Shown: positions 54,193 to 64,000 of the stretch, piece after piece
How positions within the stretch are numbered: the stretch's first letter is position 1
Layout of the letters: every line of letters starts with the position of its first letter
NCBI GenBank assembly: GCA_026214975.1
Contig: CM047815.1
Coordinates: 63,991,852-64,055,851 of the forward strand
Direction: 5' to 3'
Source of the DNA: Gentiana macrophylla
Taxonomy: Eukaryota; Streptophyta; Magnoliopsida; Gentianales; Gentianaceae
DNA length: 64,000 nucleotides
Notes under the pieces: model-generated
Told to the model about the DNA's origin: nothing
What the model saw: the letters and a program-made list of their open reading frames with translations, nothing else
Database searches by the model: none
Made by a program: the position numbers and the translations under genes

Positions 54193-57100
54193 TGTTGGAT
54201 CGATAATGCGCAAACACACTCTAGAAGGGGGGGGGGTTGAATAGAGTGTGGGTGATTTTTAACTTCTTTTTCGAACTTAACACAAGTACTAGCAACTAAG
54301 TGCGGAAGCTCACTTAATTAACTATTCGCTTGTGTTATAGACCTTAGTGATCAAGATAATTAATTTTGTGATAAAAACAAATAGAACAACAGGTTTGATC
54401 AAATATCGAACAGAGACTAGGTCAAACTTATCAAATAGTGAAAACTCAAACTTATTGAATAAATTGATCAACACAAAGATGCAAATGGGTACTATGACTT
54501 AGATCAATGGTAATGTGCAGCAAACAGATTGTGACCTATATACCTTTTGATATGAAAAAAGTAAATATATATATATAGACTGATGTTATAGCAAATTTAT
54601 TTCACAACTGAACAAACTCAAATAAAATCTCAAATGTAAATTATCAAACTGAGTTATTTGAACAGGTTTGAAGGATTTACAAACACTGAATCAGTGATTG
54701 AAAATAAGCTACAGTTGAGACTGGTCTAACTGAGTTCAACAGGATACAAAAGCGATGAAAATTAATTCTTAGATCGATCAAGAGGCACGCAGATCGAAAA
54801 TATCGATGTACTTTAGTGATGATAAACACAAATAACTTTGAAGTTTATCAAAGACTTAAATACAAATTTGATTTACTGAGAGGTTTCGATGAGCACAACA
54901 AGAAGGGACCGGACTAGGATCGATCAATCGCCAAAGATCGAATCGAGGGTCGATTAGAGTTGTACCTCCGATCATTTATCAAAATCGATATTGAACCCGA
55001 TTCACAAATGATCGCCAGCTTCAAAATCGTGGCCAAAGTAAAATCTCAAAATAAAAACCTATTACACGGTGTTCAATTGAAAGTTCGATTTCTCAACAAT
55101 AGGTTTACATGCAAAGATGATTCAATGAGATAAGCAAGGTAGAGGCGTAATTCCGGGATGTAAATCACAAGGATATACACACCTAAATTCCCAAAAATAT
55201 GGGAAAGACCACAGACTCAGAGACTAAAGTTTGATTCGAGACACGCCCCTAGCACAAAAACACAAATATTCGATCGCTATGCCTTATTCACAAGGCTGTG
55301 AGGAGGTTTATCAAACCAACGACACAAGGGGGCAGTTCCTGAATATTTAGGCTATGGCAAGCTGATGGTGAATACAAAGTTCTACCCCACTTAGACTGAT
55401 ATTGCAAGACTTCAACTCTGTTCCTGATTGACACAAGATCAGAGGTCAATTGAAGCTGAAATTTGAGTGCCAAATCCTCACTTAGGCAACTTCAGATTAC
55501 AGTCCTTCAAACCAGTGATCTTATAACAGGGGTGCCACAGTATAATCAAGCAATAAACCACAGAACAGTTAACAAAGCAGTAAAAGAATTCTGGATTGAT
55601 TACCTTCACAAGAAAGAACACCAATACAGAAAATCTTACCAAGGCTGATCCTAGAATCCTGTGTATAGCTTTAGCCAATCCACAAGCTATACACACTCTT
55701 CTTTGAGATTCCAGCCGATTCACAATACTTCAGGCAAGTATGTGAATCCTAGACCACAACTACTAACTTCACAAAGAACTTGAGAAAACTTTTTAAAAGA
55801 AGTAGGAAGGTCAAATCGCTTTTGTAAAACTGATGATTAAAATAATTGAATGAGGGTGGCTATTTATAGGACTTGTAAAGTGAGAGGGCCTAAGACTTAA
55901 ACAGAATAAAAACCCGAAGCACTAGACCACTCGGACAAACCACTTGATCAACCAAAACAGTTACAAGTAAAATACAAGGTTGATCCAGGAATTAAAAAGG
56001 GTTTAATTCAGACCTGACCACACAAAAAGGTCTGAATTGACTTGACAGACCAACCAAAATCAGTACAAACCAAGGTTGGACCGGTTTGGATGACTTGTTT
56101 GGCCATCATTGGGTTTAATTACCTCAAAGAGTTACAATTCAGTGTCATTGGGTAAATACCCTCAATTGAATTGTCTTGACAGGACTAGGGTACAAGATTT
56201 AGCCATTTTACCATAGCAATTCGGGTGGTGATCCACCGAATCAACTCTCACGTGCCGATATGAAGAGATTTCCTTGCTTAACTCTCAAATTAAAGCTGCA
56301 GATCCTCCAAAATCACACATGTGGGCAAAAGCACAGATCTTATGCAATTTGAAGATCCAGAACGGTCAAGAGGTAACCTGTAATCAGCCAGTAAAGGAAA
56401 GATAAGGCAGAATCGCAATTCAAATCAGAAAATAAATGAGGATACAATATTTAACTTGAAAAGATATGACCTTCTAAGAGTCGAATTTGCAGAGAGGCCT
56501 TCACAGTAATAATTTGAATTTGGGTTATCGAATTCGTGAGAATCACCTCTTAATGACTCAGATCGATCGAAAGTAACCTTCAAACAAAGACAATAGCACA
56601 AAATCGGGGCAATTAAGTGTTCAAATCAGATAATAACATTCGATATTAACGAGAAAAGAAAGAATCGACCTTTACTACTATGAAGTCTTCACAGAGTGGG
56701 ACTCTATGTTTCTTCAATCAAATCTCAGCGAATCGATGTAGTAATTTCTTTGAAACCTTCTTAATCAGATATTCGTCACGTGGTTGCAACTGGAGGCTGA
56801 TTCTGTGAGTAAAAACCTTCCTAAATCAATGGTGGCTTAAATCAACACAGAAACGGGAATAAGGATGGCAGATTTTCAGAGAGAAAAAGGATCGTCATTG
56901 AAGATGATCGATTTTGGAAGTAAATGAGAGGAGTTGCAGATAGAAGAAGAAACGGCTAGACTCGACAAATAGGTTTAGGTTTTTTTGTTTAGAGAGTTAG
57001 ATAAGGAGAAGGGAGTTGGGCCGGACCAGAAAAAAAAAGGGGCCAGACTTATTTGTTTAAAAAAGAAGAAGGGGCCTGTCGAGTTTTTTTTGTGATGTAC

Positions 57101-57367
57101 ATATATAAGTAAATAATTTAGATTGATTAATCAAACTTATAAAATCAAGTAAATTAATTTTATAAATCTAATCAAGCAAGTTAAATAGATAACTATATAT
57201 TTTAATGATCCTGCAAAAAAAAAAGGATTAAACACAAAAGAATGCCATATGATGTAAGTGTTAACTTCATGGCAGTTAGTGACATGGGTATTTTAGTAAA
57301 ATCACATTTGAGGGGTATTTTAGTAAATTAATCAAACTTAAATGCAACTGGGGCTAATAACTTAACA
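54193..57367 (-). repeat. 3' LTR of Copia B (3175 bp)
   Basis: It starts TGTTGGATCG and ends AACTTAACA, next to a polypurine tract. At 3.2 kb it is very long for a Copia LTR. It contains no conserved protein. Clustered differences from the partner copy are listed in the findings. Confidence 0.88.
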
Positions 57368-57381
57368 ATCTCCCCCTTTTG
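57368..57381 (-). other. polypurine tract of Copia B
   Basis: On the minus strand AAAAGGGGGAGAT abuts the 3' LTR. Further C-rich words (plus strand CTCCCCCT) follow to about 57455, possibly repeated polypurine tracts. Confidence 0.8.
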
Positions 57382-57476
57382 ATTAATTTTCAAAATACCT
57401 CATACGCTCCCCCTTGATTACAGCTCCCCCTACATGCGTACTTCTCCCCCTTAGTTTGAAAACTAAGCAAAAGGAA

Positions 57477-58200
57477 TCACAACGGTACCATATGTAGGTC
57501 ACTACGCAACTTTTTGAACGAGGCCTGGGGTAAAGGCTTCGTGAAAATGTCGACTACGATCTTGCAGCTTGGCACAAACTCAATAGATTTCGCTCCATTT
57601 TGCACGTGATCACGTATGAAATGATAGCTAATATCTATGTGTTTGGCTCGGGAGTGCACATCGATTGTGTGCAAGGTCTATTGCACTGCATCATCGCAAA
57701 TAAACCGAACACACCTACAGACATGCCGAAGTCCGCTGGTGTTTGTTTGATCCAGAGGAGTTGAGCACAACAATTGCTCAAGGCCACGTGCAAATTTCCT
57801 CGAGAGTGCTAAGGGCAACACTAGGTTGCTTCTTAGAAAATCAAGAGATGAGACGGTCCCCAAGTAATTGGCAAGTACCACTTGTACTCTTCCGTTCAAT
57901 ACGACAGCCACCATAGTCGGCATCGCTGTAAGCGATAAGTGTAAGTGATGAGTCTCGAGAGTACCAGAGACTCAATGTGGGTGTGTGCCTGAGATATCGG
58001 AAAACTTGCTTTACAGCTTTGTAATGCGATATCTTAGGGTTAGATTGAAAGCGTGCACATAGTCCTACGGTAAACTATATGTCGGGTCTCGATGCGGTCA
58101 GGTATAGAAGAGAACCAATCATAGATCGATAGAAGTGAGAGTCAAACGGCTCACCATCTTCATCAAGTGTAAGTTTGACTGACGAGCTCATAGGAGTAGT
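57477..58200 (-). pseudogene. Copia B RNase H
   Basis: The end is clear: frame 57674-57477 gives HSRAKHIDISYHFIRDHVQN and IVVDIFTKPLPQASFKKLRS, the conserved Copia RNase H tail. The region 58200-57680 holds the earlier blocks in broken frames. The last catalytic Asp (VDIFTK) is present. Confidence 0.75.
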
Positions 58201-58279
58201 AGCAGGTTTCAACGCGTCAAACTTAAACTTGGTGAACATATCTCTCGATATACTTAGTTTGACTTATGTGTGTGCCGGA

Positions 58280-59075
58280 TCATGTTTGCTTGATCTGTAA
58301 GTTTATGAAGAAACTTAACTCTCCTATGGTCGACATCTCAAATTGAGAGGACATCAAAGTTTCAAACTCAGTGCATAAAGCCGGGTCGGTAGAACCGAAG
58401 ATAATGTCATCGACATAGACCTGGGCAACCAGGATGTCAGAGCCGGACTTCTTTATGAATAAGGTGTTATCCACCCTACCCTAACGGCTTATTAGCTAAA
58501 AGCACCGATGATGACTTATCGTACCATGCTCTGTGTGCTTGTTTGAGTCCGTAAAGTGCTTTCTTGAGACGGAAGACATAATTGGAATGGAGTGTATCCT
58601 CAAAGCCCGGGGGCTGTCGAACATACAGTTCTTTATCGATAAGTCCGTTTAAGAAGGCACTTTTGACGTCCATTTGATGGAGCTTTATTCCTAAGCCGGA
58701 TGCAAACGCAATTAAAAGTCGAATGGCTTCCAGCCGAGCAATTGGGGCGATGGTCTCATCGTAATCGATGCCTTCCTGTTGGGTATAACCCTGGCCACCA
58801 GCCGAGCTTTATTCCGAACGACTTTACCGCTTTCATCTAACTTGTTCCGAAAGACCCATCGTGTGCCTACTACCGAGGTTTTACCTCAGGCGAGGAACAA
58901 GTTCCCAAACATCTTGCCTTTCAAATTGATGAAGCTCTTCTTGCATAGCTATAACCCACTCATTATCTAAGAGGGATTCATCAACTTTCTTAGGTTCGAT
59001 GTTAGAAACAAATGCATGCAAAGATGAGGATAGAAAGTAGACCTTCGGTGCCGACACCGGCAAATGGGTCACCAA
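58280..59075 (-). pseudogene. Copia B reverse transcriptase
   Basis: Frames in order on the minus strand: 59075-58881 (NEWVIAMQEELHQFERQDVW), 58673-58476 ([32 protein letters not shown]) and 58474-58280 (ILVAQVYVDDIIFGSTDPAL, with the intact YVDD loop, then MSSQFEMSTIGELSFF). The YVDDIIFGST and MSxxFEMS words are typical of SIRE-like Copia. The joins near 58880 and 58475 are frame breaks. Confidence 0.85.
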
Positions 59076-60467
59076 TGATTAAGTCCTGGGTGTGATAACT
59101 TTCCCATCTGTGTTGTGGAGCACCACTATTTTCCTCTTGCATGTTTTCTTCATTGGGAGCATCACTTGCTAAGATATCATCCACAACAGGTGCTGTTGGT
59201 TCAACAGCTACTTCTTGTGCTGTTGTTTCATTTTGTGCGGGTGGAAGTAGTTCGAGCTCATCCTCCAAGTCCAACTGCTCTACACTTATTTGCTTATCTT
59301 TCATACTAGAGCACACGTTAGTCAAGGAAACAGACTCATGAAATGAAACGTGTATGGACTCGAGAATGCGTCGAGAAACTGGATTGTAGCATCTATAAGC
59401 CCGAGAGTTTTCGAAATAACCAACGAATATGCATTCGATGGACTTAGATGCAAGCTTATCCAAATTTCCCTTATCATTCAACACGAAACACTTGCATCCA
59501 AAAACGTGAAAGTAGTTAACTTTCGGAGGCCGATTTCTTAGGACTTCGTAGGGTGTCATGTGCAATCTGTGTCTAATAGACACTCGATTAACAACATAAC
59601 ATGCACAAGCAACAAATTTCAAATTTCACAAAATCGAGGCAACTTGAACTCATTTAGCATGGTTCGAGCAGATTCTTGCAGTGTTCGGTTCTTACGCTCA
59701 ACTACGCCGTTTTATTGTGGAGTTCGAGGAGCAGAGAATTCGTGACGAATACCAAGGTACTCACAGAATTCTATGAGACTAGTATCCACGAATTCACCAC
59801 CTCTCGCCACTCTGACAACCTACACAACAGATATATCAAAGGTATTCTCAGCTTGCTTCACGAGAGTGGAAAATGCTTGAGCACTATCACTCTTGTGAGT
59901 CAAAAACAGTGTCCACGTATATCTGGAATAGTCATCAACGACGACGAGCACATAAGACTTTCCATTGAGACTTACTACTCTACTAGGACCAAACAAGTCA
60001 ATGTGCAACAATTCTAGGATGCGAGTGGAAGACACTTCGTGTTTGGATCTGAATGAAGTTCTAGCTTGCTTACCATGTATACACGGCTCACAAGTGTCAA
60101 ATTCATCCAGATCTAATGTTGGTATACCTCGTATGAGATTCTGTTTGCACAGCTTCTCAATGGTGGTAATACCAACATGACCTAAGCGACGGTGCCATAG
60201 ATTTGTGTCATCATGTTTAGATACGAGGCACGTTATCGGGCAATTAGTGAGGTTGTCCAGTTCGATCGTGTAGAGATTGTGCTCACGAAGACCAGTTAGG
60301 ACAACATTCCCTAATTTATCAAATATCGTGCAACTATCCTCATCAAACACAATTTTAAGGCCTGAGTCACTTAACTGTGATATGCTTAGTAGATTATACT
60401 CTAAATGCTTGACTAATAAGACATTATGAATAATAAAACAATTTGTTACTAACTGATCCTTTGCCAA
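59002..60467 (-). pseudogene. Copia B integrase and C-terminal extension
   Basis: Frame 60467-59820 holds the GAG-pre-integrase (NLWHRRLGHVGITTIEKLCK), CEPCIHGKQARTSF, the first Asp in LLHIDLFGPSRVVSLNGKSY and DDYSRYTWTLFL. The segment 59790-59640 holds the Asp and Glu blocks in broken frames (QNGVVERKNRTLQES is readable). Frame 59622-59002 continues with NYFHVFGCKCFVLNDKGNLD and an acidic linker (EELEL-type) before reverse transcriptase. Confidence 0.82.
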
Positions 60468-60640
60468 GGATCTTGCCTTTTGAGTTGTCTCCTAACGTGA
60501 CCGACCCTCTCCATTTGATATAGCTTTGTAGTCTCGGATGATTGCGGAGTTTCCAAATATATGCCGAGAGCATCCACTATCCAAGCACCACTTTGTATTG
60601 CTTCAGATAGTTTAGCTTTAAGACATGCCTGCAATACAAA
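60450..60640 (-). pseudogene. Copia B protease
   Basis: At 60592-60552 the minus strand reads WCLDSGCSRHIFGN when the proper frame is chosen, the Copia protease active site (D-S-G-C-S-R-H). The surrounding frames carry shifts on both sides. Confidence 0.75.
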
Positions 60641-62623
60641 GATTTTGTATAGGTACCCTTAGTTCTTGGGTCCTCGAGGTTAGAATCAGGCTTGATCGAG
60701 TCCTTTCAACCCATACCTTCTTAACCCTTGGTTTGCTAGCAGCCTTTTTTGTCCTGGAGGACTCGGGCTGTTCGCAGTGACGTGGGTCGGGTTGGTATGT
60801 GGTCGATTGCATTCGATTTACCTGATCTTGCCAGAATAGTATCTGGGCCAAAAATGAGTCAAACTGGGGAAGTCTATGTGTATGGGTGTGTGCTTGGTGC
60901 ATGCATGGATCGTAGTGTGTAGTTGGGTAAAGACTGGGTGCAGCATAGTTGTTATGAGTGAAGTGGTTCTGTTGAGAAGGGCTCCTTGAACCTCTTCAAT
61001 CATAAGCGTATGCATGAGTATGGGGGGAAGAACGCTGTGACGTGTGTGCAGATGTTGATGGAGCATTCTTAGGTGAGGTGTGTGCCTTTTTCTTTTTATT
61101 TCTTCTTTTCTTTTTGATGGGTTGTGTGGTCGTGGTGTGTGCTAAGCCGATTGGCCTAGGCTCCAAGACTTTGGTTAAGGAGGGTGAGTTTTGTGTGTCA
61201 GATGAGCTTTCCACACAAATGTCCTTACCCTTTGAAATCTGAGAAGTTGAGGGTTGCGTTTTGAGCTGAGTAATTTCCTCTTCAAGTCTTGAGATGACTT
61301 GTTTAAACGCCGCAACCTTTCGCTTCAAAGATTCATTCTCAATTTCGGTCGTTTGATGCTTAAGCTTCAATTTACTTAGTTCATTGGTTAAGGTGACAAA
61401 GTCGTCATCTTGTTGTACCTTAAACTTATTTAGTGTTTCGTTTTTACCCTTAAGTGTGAGGTTCTCCTTAGTTAATTGTTCATTAAGTGTATGCAATTCT
61501 TCATTAGTTAGGAAAGTGTCGGATACCTCACTGTCACTTGAGTTCGTGGGTTGTGAAAAACCATAAAAGCACAAGTTTGCTTTTTTCGAAGTTTCGCACT
61601 TATTGTCATTGTCTCGATTCGCCGCTTGCATCCCAAGTAGCCGCCATTGCCTTGCCATTTTTCTTGCCTTTACCTTTTGAGTATTCTTGCTCTTTGACCG
61701 GATGTAGGTTTGGGCTTTCCTCCTTTCTTATTAGGGCATTCGCTGGCAATGTGACCTTCTCTAGTTGCATTCAAACAAGTCATGTCTTCATGCCCGACCA
61801 CTTTTGTTTTGGAACTTAGCATTTCCATGATTTTCCTCTTCGCTCATTTTTCAAGAACCTTCTGAACTTACGAACCATCATAGCGGTTTCCTCGTCATCT
61901 TCACTTTCATCATCCGCTTGCTCATTTTCAGATTCAGGTTCTTCACGAGATTTAAGTGCCGGAACAGACATCTCGCGATACTTTTGCTTGGGTGCGTTCA
62001 GATGTTGTTCATATACTAAAAGCGTACCGATAAGTTCATCTTTAGTGAGGACCGAGAGATCCTTCACTTCCTCTATGGCCGTAGGCTTAGGTTCCCATAT
62101 AGGAGGGAGGGAGCGAAGTATCTTATAGTTTTGGTCTTCCATAGAGATGTCTTTACCAAGGGCGCTAAGTGCATTGACTATGTCAGTGAATCTATTATCC
62201 ATGTCAATAATAGATTCACTCGGTTTTGCTTGAAAAGACTCATATGCATGATTAAGTTGACTTATTTTAGACTTCTTAACCTTAATGGTGCCCTCATGAC
62301 GCTTTGATAAGAGCCTCCCAAATTTCTTTGGCGCCTCGCACGCGCGCAACAAACTGGTTCTCGGAGGGACTTAAAGAGTTGATAAGAATGGCGACGGCTT
62401 TAGCGCTTAAGGAAATTTTTCTACAATCCTCTTCGTTAAATTCGTCCCTCGCCTTATTAACCCTTACAAGTTGACTCCAAATTTTCGTGATGTCTTTTGT
62501 GGGAACAAACGGACCTTTGTTTATGATAATCCATAGTTGATAGTCCGCTTGTTGCACATGAGTCATCATCGAACGCTTTCCATCAATAAATCTCGAATCA
62601 TCAAAGTAAGGAGGCCTTACCAA
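60641..62623 (-). pseudogene. Copia B gag with knuckle remnant and coiled coil
   Basis: From MVRPPYFDDSRFIDGKRSMM at 62623 two overlapping frames (to 62294 and 62352-61816) give the SIRE-type gag: ADYQLWIIINKGPFVPTKDI, FVARVRGAKEIWEALIKA, DMDNRFTDIVNALSALGKDI and LTKDELIGTLLVYEQHLNAP. A zinc knuckle remnant (HIASEC, about 61745-61795) is damaged by indels. Frame 61658-60996 is a long coiled-coil (LTNELSKLKLKHQTTEIENE) with a basic KKKRRNKKKK tail, as in Copia A. It would assemble the particle. Confidence 0.8.
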
Positions 62624-62923
62624 AGATAAGCCCTCTCTCTTGGGTTCAAAGAGTTATTTAGTGAAGCCATTACAATGCAAAGATACAATGATATGCAACA
62701 AGTATGTAATGCAAAAATATGGATGAATTACAATGCAAATTTTTTTTTTTTTGAAATATGATGTGAGTGTGTGATGAACAATACTTAAGCACACGGTTGA
62801 GAGGATTTACTCGGTAATCAAAAATCAGAAACAATATGAGCAAAAGACCAAGGTAAATCACGAAATAGAAAGGCACTATAAATCACACCAAGAGATATCG
62901 TGTTATGATCACTAGGTGACCAA

Positions 62924-62936
62924 TCTCTGATACCAA
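62924..62936 (-). other. primer-binding site of Copia B (initiator tRNA-Met)
   Basis: On the minus strand TTGGTATCAGAGA lies two bases from the LTR boundary at 62938. It matches the Copia initiator-Met primer site. Confidence 0.88.
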
Positions 62937-62937
62937 T

Positions 62938-64000
62938 TGTTGGATCGATAATGCGCAAAACACACTCTGAAGGGGGGTTGAATAGAGTGTGGGTGATTTT
63001 AACTTCTTTTTCAACTTAACACAAGTACTAGCAACTAAGTGCGGAAGCTCACTTAATTAACTATTCGCTTGTGTTATAGACCTTAGTGATCAAGATAATT
63101 AATTTTGTGATAAAAACAAATAGAACAACAGGTTTGATCAAATATCGAACAGAGACTAGGTCAAACTTATCAAATAGTGAAAACTCAAACTTATTGAATA
63201 AATTGATCAACACAGCATGCAGTGGTACTATGACTTAGATCAAAGGTAATGTGCAGCAAATAGATTGTGACCTATATACCTTTTGATATGAAAAAAGTAA
63301 ATATATATATAGACTGATGTTATAGCAAATTTATTTCACAACTCAACAAACTCAAATAAAATCTCAAATGTAAATTATCAAACTGAGTTATTTGAACAGG
63401 TTTGAAGGATTTACAAACACTGAATCAGTGATTGAAAATAAGCTACAGTTGAGACTGATCTAACTGAGTTCAACAGGATACAAAAACTGATGAAAATTAA
63501 TTCTTAGATCAGTCAAGGGCACTGCTCAGACTGAAAAATATCATATGTACTTTAGTGATGATAAAAACAAATAACTTTGAAGTTTATCAGCACTTAAATA
63601 CAGTTTGATTTACAGAGGTTTCAGTGAGCACAACAAGAAGGGACCAGACTAGACTGATCAATCGGCCAAAGATTTGAGAGGGTCGATTAGAGTTGTACCT
63701 CTAACTGATCGACAAGGTCAAGATTGGGCCGATTCACAAATGATCAAGGGTCAAAGACCAAAGTAAAATCTCAAAATAAAAACTTACACGATTTCAATTG
63801 AAAGTTCCTTTTCTCAAAATTTACACAAATATTCAAGATAAGCGAGGGGCAGATTCCATGATGTAAATCACAAGGATATACACACCGAAATTCCCGTAAA
63901 ATATGGGAAAGACCACAGACTTTTTGATTCGCAAACCAACACAAAAACACAAATATTCAAACTGCTATGCCTTATTCACAATAGGAGGTTTATCAAACCA
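62938..64000 (-). repeat. 5' LTR of Copia B, first 1063 bases in window
   Basis: It matches 54193-55310 over its whole visible length, with clustered differences. It is truncated only by the window edge. Confidence 0.9.

Larger units (their letters stand above)
28657..64000 (+). mobile_element. Copia A: SIRE-like Ty1/Copia element hosting four nested insertions (runs past window)
   Basis: Its parts are separated by younger insertions but read in order on the + strand: 5' LTR 28657-31844, primer site 31847, gag 32000-32148 continuing at 48151-49415, linker 49420-50015, protease from about 52080, integrase about 52450-53290, and reverse transcriptase 53640-54192. The remainder (end of reverse transcriptase, RNase H, 3' LTR) lies beyond 64000. 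The nested elements are at 28819-30562, 32149-48145, 50016-51941 and 54193 onward. Confidence 0.85.
54193..64000 (-). mobile_element. Copia B: SIRE-like Ty1/Copia element on the minus strand (runs past window)
   Basis: The LTR start TGTTGGATCGATAATGCGC occurs at 54193 and again at 62938, about 8.75 kb apart. Between the LTRs the minus strand reads, from right to left, primer site, gag, knuckle, coiled coil, protease, integrase, reverse transcriptase, RNase H and polypurine tract. The right LTR is truncated by the window end after 1063 bases, so the right target duplication cannot be checked. It is inserted in the reverse transcriptase of Copia A. Confidence 0.92.

Overview
The window looks like nuclear DNA of a flowering plant, most likely a eudicot. 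The evidence is one conserved multi-exon plant gene with GT-AG introns, plant-type LTR retrotransposons (Athila and Tekay Ty3/Gypsy, SIRE-like Ty1/Copia), plant LINEs, tRNA-derived SINEs, Stowaway and hAT-like MITEs, and AT-rich spacers. Species cannot be named from the sequence. A run of exactly 100 N at 21900-21999 is a scaffolding gap, so the left part (1-21899) and right part (22000-64000) need not be truly adjacent.

Left part. Positions 1-15031 hold a TTM1/TTM2-type gene on the + strand (P-loop kinase fold + CYTH domain + coiled coil + C-terminal membrane anchor) in eleven coding exons. Its first coding intron (1587-8370) is swollen by a degenerate minus-strand Copia element that was itself invaded by a plus-strand Copia, a Stowaway MITE and an hAT-like MITE. 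Later introns carry a SINE, a 406-bp hairpin-rich MITE and an LTR/TRIM relic. Two exons each contain an apparent single-base deletion. Downstream lie a SINE, a Stowaway relic, the broken 5' end of a photolyase/cryptochrome-like gene (16575-16915), three tandem-repeat tracts and a 5'-truncated LINE (19565-21899).

Right part. This is a deep retrotransposon nest. An Athila 3' region and its LTR (22000-26035) abut a truncated Tekay chromovirus fragment (26127-27148). That fragment is broken by another Athila/Tat-type LTR (27149-28651). Just after this LTR sits a SIRE-like Copia on the + strand ('Copia A', from 28657 past the window end). Copia A was hit four times: a Gypsy-type solo LTR in its 5' LTR (28819-30562), a 16-kb Athila on the minus strand in gag (32149-48145, target duplication GCAGA), a minus-strand LINE with a 16-bp target duplication (50016-51941), and a second SIRE-like Copia on the minus strand in the reverse transcriptase region ('Copia B', from 54193 past the window end).

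No retroelement here keeps an intact polyprotein. Many breaks are one-base indels. Paired LTRs also differ in clusters where CAG/CTG in one copy is CGA/TCG in the other, which points to consensus error as well as decay. I found no novel gene system such as a defence or biosynthetic cluster. The most biologically interesting items are two related accessory ORFs after pol in the 16-kb Athila, a duplicated polypurine-like motif in two Athila elements, a CG-rich palindromic array in a solo LTR, and the hairpin-rich MITE.
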